Both the position numbers and the translations under genes were made by a program. Positions 61,127 to 64,000 of a stretch of DNA of 64,000 nucleotides are shown here, piece by piece. The notes beneath the pieces are model-generated. The model saw only the letters and a program-made list of their open reading frames with translations, was not told the DNA's origin and ran no database searches. Source of the stretch: Ktedonobacteria bacterium brp13 (lineage in GTDB: Bacteria > Chloroflexota > Ktedonobacteria > Ktedonobacterales > Ktedonobacteraceae); contig AP024096.1 in the NCBI GenBank assembly GCA_015099395.1, positions 434,001-498,000 on the forward strand. Direction: 5' to 3'. Position 1 is the stretch's first letter; every line of letters starts with the position of its first letter.

Positions 61127-61960
61127 ATGACGATGCTTTCTTTGACGGTGGGATGTCGCCTGTTAGGGGTGGATCCCAAGACCTTGCGACGTTGGGTGCA
61201 AGCAGCCAACGTGCCAGTGGTGTCCCATCCAAGCGATGGGCGCATCAAAGGCATTGCCAGCGAACACGTGGTGCAGCTTGCGAGCATCCATACCCGCCCT
61301 TTGCGCGTGCCACCGGGCTCGGCATCCACGGGATCCTGGCCGGGCTCTCATCCGGCGTCGTCATCTACCAGTGACGAAGCGATCTTGCTCAGCCGGCTGA
61401 CCCATCTCGAAACCGAAGTCACCCGGCTACAACAGTCCCCGAGTGCGGTGGAACTGCAGCGGCTGCAGGCACAGCTTCATGGCCTGCAGCGACGTCTGTC
61501 CGTGTTGGAAATGCGCATGTCGGAGGCGATGCTCGGGAGTACGCCAGCCGCCCTGTGCACACCGAAGGACGAACAAGCGGAGCCGCCGCTCCTGGCAGGC
61601 ATACGGGCGTCCCTCTCTGCCAAGTCTGCCACCCGCTCTACCCCGCATCCGCCATTGATTGCCTGCAAGACCAGCGGTGAGTATGGGATTCTAGAGGGGC
61701 AGCAAGGAGAATTACACTTCCAGCCGGAGTCACTCGAATGGTTTGCCTGGCTCGCCACGCAGACGTCATTTCGCTTCGTCGGCCGTCAGGGTTCCTTCAG
61801 TGTGTATCGCAAAAGCCGAACCTCGTGTGGATGGACCGCCTATCGAACCATTCACCAGCACACGTACAAGCGCTACCTGGGAACGACAAAGCTCATGACC
61901 ATCGAACGTCTCGAATCGATGGCGGCACGATTTCAGTCGTACGTGTCCTTGCGCTCATAG
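61127..61960 (+). CDS. Transposon passenger: HTH DNA-binding protein with YLG-type C-terminal domain
   Basis: A 277-aa protein encoded inside the transposon. The N-terminus is a MerR/excisionase-like helix-turn-helix: LTVGCRLLGVDPKTLRRWVQ (about residues 5-24) with a wing (GRIKGIASEHV). A Ser/Pro-rich linker leads to a coiled coil of about 45 residues (LLSRLTHLETEVTRLQQSPS). The C-terminal about 80 residues (FAWLATQTSFRFVGRQGSF, WTAYRTIHQHTYKRYLGTTK) recall a domain at the end of Chloroflexota LuxR/MalT-type regulators. AAAGGAGG lies 7 nt before the ATG. It may bind the transposon ends or control the transposase; this is inferred. IS701 elements usually have one gene. Confidence 0.8.
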   Translation: MTMLSLTVGCRLLGVDPKTLRRWVQAANVPVVSHPSDGRIKGIASEHVVQLASIHTRPLRVPPGSASTGSWPGSHPASSSTSDEAILLSRLTHLETEVTRLQQSPSAVELQRLQAQLHGLQRRLSVLEMRMSEAMLGSTPAALCTPKDEQAEPPLLAGIRASLSAKSATRSTPHPPLIACKTSGEYGILEGQQGELHFQPESLEWFAWLATQTSFRFVGRQGSFSVYRKSRTSCGWTAYRTIHQHTYKRYLGTTKLMTIERLESMAARFQSYVSLRS

Positions 61961-62346
61961 CTGACGTCATAGCTGAGCCTAATGATGGGCTTTACACGTC
62001 CTCGCATTGACAAGTGCAACTGTAGTATTTAGCTATCGGGGGGAGTAAATGTTCGAATAACGTTATAATCTCGAATTAAACGCTCTTTATCACGCTCACC
62101 TTTATCATCTGTTCTCCTCAATGACGAAATCTACGTCCGAATGAGAGATGGCTGGCGTAGAAGAGTCATCGAGAGCAGAAGGCGAGGATGGCTCCCCCCG
62201 ATAGCTAAAGCTATCTCCCCCCTCCGAGAGGGGGACGAGTTTTTGGCGAGTTTCCAGGCGATAGTGATACATATATTTAATCCATGTGATATACATAATA
62301 ATGGATGTTAGTATGCATTTACTTCTCTGAGACTCACCGGGATAGA
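61961..62346. other. Transposon right end and remainder of family A copy 2
   Basis: After the passenger gene come about 50 nt to the right inverted repeat, then the split repeat to 62236, then about 110 nt without a recognised feature. Confidence 0.6.
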
Positions 62347-62461
62347 CCAAAAAGGTCCATGTCTTTTCGACAGAGCGGGCGATGAAAATAACGCATATGC
62401 TGAGGTAGTGTGAGCCTTTTTCCCCCTCCGACTCTCGAATCCCGGGTTATTTTCGAAGGAA
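62347..62461. repeat. 115-bp exact direct repeat, copy 2
   Basis: Identical to 58997-59111. It splits a family C segment: CCAAAAA before it and AACCTACACCGGTGAG after it are joined in the version at about 7590. Confidence 0.85.
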
Positions 62462-62480
62462 ACCTACACCGGTGAGCTCG

Positions 62481-62666
62481 CTGAGGGAGGACAGCCGCGA
62501 TTAGCGGCTGGAGGGAGTAAATCGCTAGCAATCACCTGTAATCCTCGATTATAGACTATGAGGATAAGAGTGATAGATAGGGCGTAATAATAGTTAACAG
62601 CATATTTCGAGGATTTACTCACTCCTATCGCTGCAGCGACATCCTCCCTCAGAGAGGGAGGCAGAG
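62481..62666. repeat. MITE-like element, family B, copy 2
   Basis: About 186 bp with ends CTGAGGGAGGACAGCCGC, inner stem CAGCCGC..GCGGCTG, and a right end ATCGCTGCAGCGAC, CCTCCCTCAGAGAGGGAGG. The middle shares AATCCTCGATTA and AAGAGTGATAGATAG with the copy at 58691-58880. About 125 nt without a feature follow to the next gene remnant. Confidence 0.7.
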
Positions 62667-62791
62667 GTTTTCTCGACTCTACAGGTTTTAGTGAGATTTT
62701 GCGTTATTAGAGATGTTATATGTTATAGCGGTATCAAATTGCCAGCTATTCACTGTCCGTTCGCAGTGCTGCCCGTTTTGAAGGTGTTACT

Positions 62792-63233
62792 CTAGAGTTG
62801 CTTGCCATTCGCAAGAGCATCGAATGTGGATGAGCTCTGCCCACCCTGGGCGTCGTTAACAAAGATGACTCCATGCTGAACGGTCAGGGGCATAAACATA
62901 TGTCCGGCGTGCTTCATCTCCGTCAGACTGCCTGGATATTGCCAGGCTATATGCCCGGTACGCTCATCCACCGCAACAATGCCAGTCGCAACATAGGCCA
63001 TAGTGGGATCTTCGGCATCGAGATAGAGCTTACTATCATCGATCTGGGGAGCCGTACTCCCACTAAAGCTGACACCCGCTATCGTTTCGACGTTCATCAT
63101 TCAGTGAAAGCTCTTTAAGAGCATGTAACATCTGTTGGTCCGCTGAAGAAGCCATGGGCCATGCATCCGCGCATCGCTCATCAATCTGCTCATCGATCGT
63201 TTTGGGATCAAAAGGCATCTCCTCACGATCCAT
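62792..63233 (-). pseudogene. Broken PQQ-type beta-propeller protein gene
   Basis: Two out-of-frame pieces. From the ATG at 63233, with GGAGGGAG upstream, 56 codons begin MDREEMPFDPKTIDEQID and contain MLHALKELSLNDERR; this looks like the cytoplasmic N-terminus of Ktedonobacteria propeller proteins (recalled). It stops at 63063. In another frame, 62792-63100, a propeller piece follows: KLYLDAEDPTMAYVAT, GIVAVDERTGHIAWQYPG, FVNDAQGG and FDALANGKQL, the last being a blade start without its Trp. The transmembrane part and most blades are gone, and the 3' end is lost. Internal deletion and frameshift. Confidence 0.6.
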
Positions 63234-63314
63234 AGCTAGGCTCCCTCCTACTTACTTAATCGCTTTAGCCCCCCAAAATGTTAACAAGATATTCCTGTAA
63301 AATTTTGATCGCCC

Positions 63315-63342
63315 GATACTACTATACATTGATAGTAGTATC
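63315..63342. promoter_or_regulatory. 11-bp inverted repeat upstream of the DUF2252 gene
   Basis: GATACTACTAT and ATAGTAGTATC around ACATTG. Followed by TTCCTCTT. It could be an operator or a terminator for an upstream transcript. Confidence 0.4.
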
Positions 63343-63479
63343 TTCCTCTTACTACAGCAAATCCTCTCAGCATCCCAGAGATCCTGGAGAGCGTCAGCAA
63401 GATAAAGTACAAGGAATCGTATATAATAGTAAAAAACGAGTGCATCTATATGTCATTGCATAGAGAAAGCGAATAGCAC

Positions 63480-64000
63480 ATGGCCGACATTGTAGAACGT
63501 CTACAAGCGTTCAATCAAAACCGACTACCCACACTGGTTCAGTTGAAGTATCACCGTATGCGCAGCAACACCTTTGCCTTTTATCGTGGTACCTGTCACC
63601 TATTCTATGAGGATTGGTCACATGAGACAACGCCGTCTCTACTCAATGATGCACCCCTGGCATGGATATGTGGCGACCTGCACTGGCAAAATATGGGCAG
63701 TTATAAAGGTGATAATCGCCTGGTCTATTTCAACATCAATGACTTCGACGAAACAGCACTGGCTCCTTTCACCTGGGACTTTGCTCGCCTGCTGACAAGC
63801 TTCTTCGTAAGCGCACGTATGCTCAATATCAAAATAAATCATGTACCAGCGCTCTGTAACCTGTTCATTGACGACTACAGGAGAGAGTTGGAGAAGAGAC
63901 GCATACGTTCAATTGAAGAGGACAAAGCACGCGGCATTGTGCGTGATCTCCTCTTCCAGGCCAAAACACGCACACAAAAGACCTTTTTGGATCGCTATAC
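63480..64000 (+). CDS. DUF2252 family protein (5' part)
   Basis: The gene runs off the right edge; 173 codons are seen. The protein reads MADIVERLQAFNQNRLPTLV at the start, then KYHRMRSNTFAFYRGTCHLF (about residues 23-42), AWICGDLHWQNMGSYKGDN (about 61-79) and VYFNINDFDETALAPFTWDF (about 82-101). The FxxYRG, GDxHxxNxG and NDFDE motifs are those of DUF2252, a kinase-like fold of unknown function. The ATG has GAAAGCGAA upstream, a weak ribosome site. The conserved residues of the kinase-like core are present so far. Confidence 0.88.
   Translation, partial: MADIVERLQAFNQNRLPTLVQLKYHRMRSNTFAFYRGTCHLFYEDWSHETTPSLLNDAPLAWICGDLHWQNMGSYKGDNRLVYFNINDFDETALAPFTWDFARLLTSFFVSARMLNIKINHVPALCNLFIDDYRRELEKRRIRSIEEDKARGIVRDLLFQAKTRTQKTFLDRY

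Larger units (their letters stand above)
59236..62027 (+). mobile_element. IS701-like transposon with HTH passenger gene, 2.79 kb
   Basis: Perfect 16-bp terminal inverted repeats, TACTACAGTTGCACTT at 59236-59251 and its reverse complement at 62012-62027. The element is flanked by TTTAG at 59231-59235 and 62028-62032. Removing the element and one TTTAG rebuilds the inner stem GATAGCTTTAGCTATC of the repeat it sits in. IS701-family elements usually duplicate four bases (YTAG); TTAG also fits if one T belongs to the right end. It holds a transposase gene and a second gene on the same strand. Both ends are intact, so the insertion is recent. Confidence 0.92.
59151..62236. repeat. MITE-like element, family A, copy 2, interrupted by a transposon
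   Basis: Reading this region without the transposon (59236-62027, plus one 5-bp target duplicate) and without a further about 52-bp insertion near 59161-59212 gives about 237 bp that is the reverse complement of the element at 7231-7466, with roughly ten differences over the inner 155 bp. The homology extends leftward to about 59113. Confidence 0.8.

Overview
The window looks like chromosomal DNA of a Ktedonobacteria-type member of the Chloroflexota. This is inferred from gene content and style, not from a search: mid GC, many F420-dependent luciferase-like (LLM) oxidoreductases, a secreted sedolisin, kelch, TPR and PQQ-propeller remnants, single-gene cobQ, type II NADH dehydrogenase, an ECF sigma/ABC operon, and heavy IS and small-repeat load. 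No rRNA or tRNA gene was recognised.

Layout. 0-0.6 kb: the start of a radical SAM maturase (cut by the window edge) behind a 96-aa Trp-rich peptide, which together look like an undescribed RiPP system. 0.9-7.1 kb: small membrane protein, truncated kelch protein, sugar kinase, DinB protein, NDH-2, nucleotidyltransferase. 7.2-8 kb: a MITE-like repeat and a truncated phosphatase. 8-13 kb: cobQ, then an ECF sigma / membrane protein / ABC exporter operon. 13.4-22.7 kb: LLM enzyme, DsbA-like protein, CPBP protease, methyltransferase, GNATs, a secreted two-domain protein, a DUF1269-like protein and an AraC regulator. 22.8-29.6 kb: a sugar ABC importer (binding protein and two permeases, no ATPase), a DUF2090/IolC-like aldolase, a glycoside hydrolase and a remnant of a LacI regulator. 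29.8-34.3 kb: another LLM enzyme, a DUF998 protein and a sedolisin lacking an obvious pro-domain.

34.3-47.5 kb is the metabolic core: a purine catabolism cluster. One strand carries a xanthine-dehydrogenase-family large subunit and an amidohydrolase of the guanine deaminase type. The other carries OHCU decarboxylase, urate oxidase, hydroxyisourate hydrolase, allantoate amidohydrolase, allantoinase, a fused FAD/[2Fe-2S] subunit, a second molybdopterin subunit and a DUF3830 protein. Together they would take guanine or xanthine through urate to allantoin and ureidoglycolate.

47.6-49.3 kb is a GC-rich TetR / alpha-beta hydrolase pair with a 39-bp perfect palindrome, probably acquired. 49.3-52.8 kb is a gene graveyard (LLM, TPR, PD-(D/E)XK and P450 fragments) holding an intact AHSA1-ArsR pair and a small monooxygenase. 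53-58.2 kb has a hydrolase, a WYL regulator and a coupled malic enzyme-fumarase operon. 58.2-62.7 kb is a nest of structured repeats into which a 2.8-kb IS701-like transposon inserted, carrying an in-frame tandem-repeat transposase and an HTH passenger gene. The window ends with a broken PQQ-propeller gene and the start of a DUF2252 gene.
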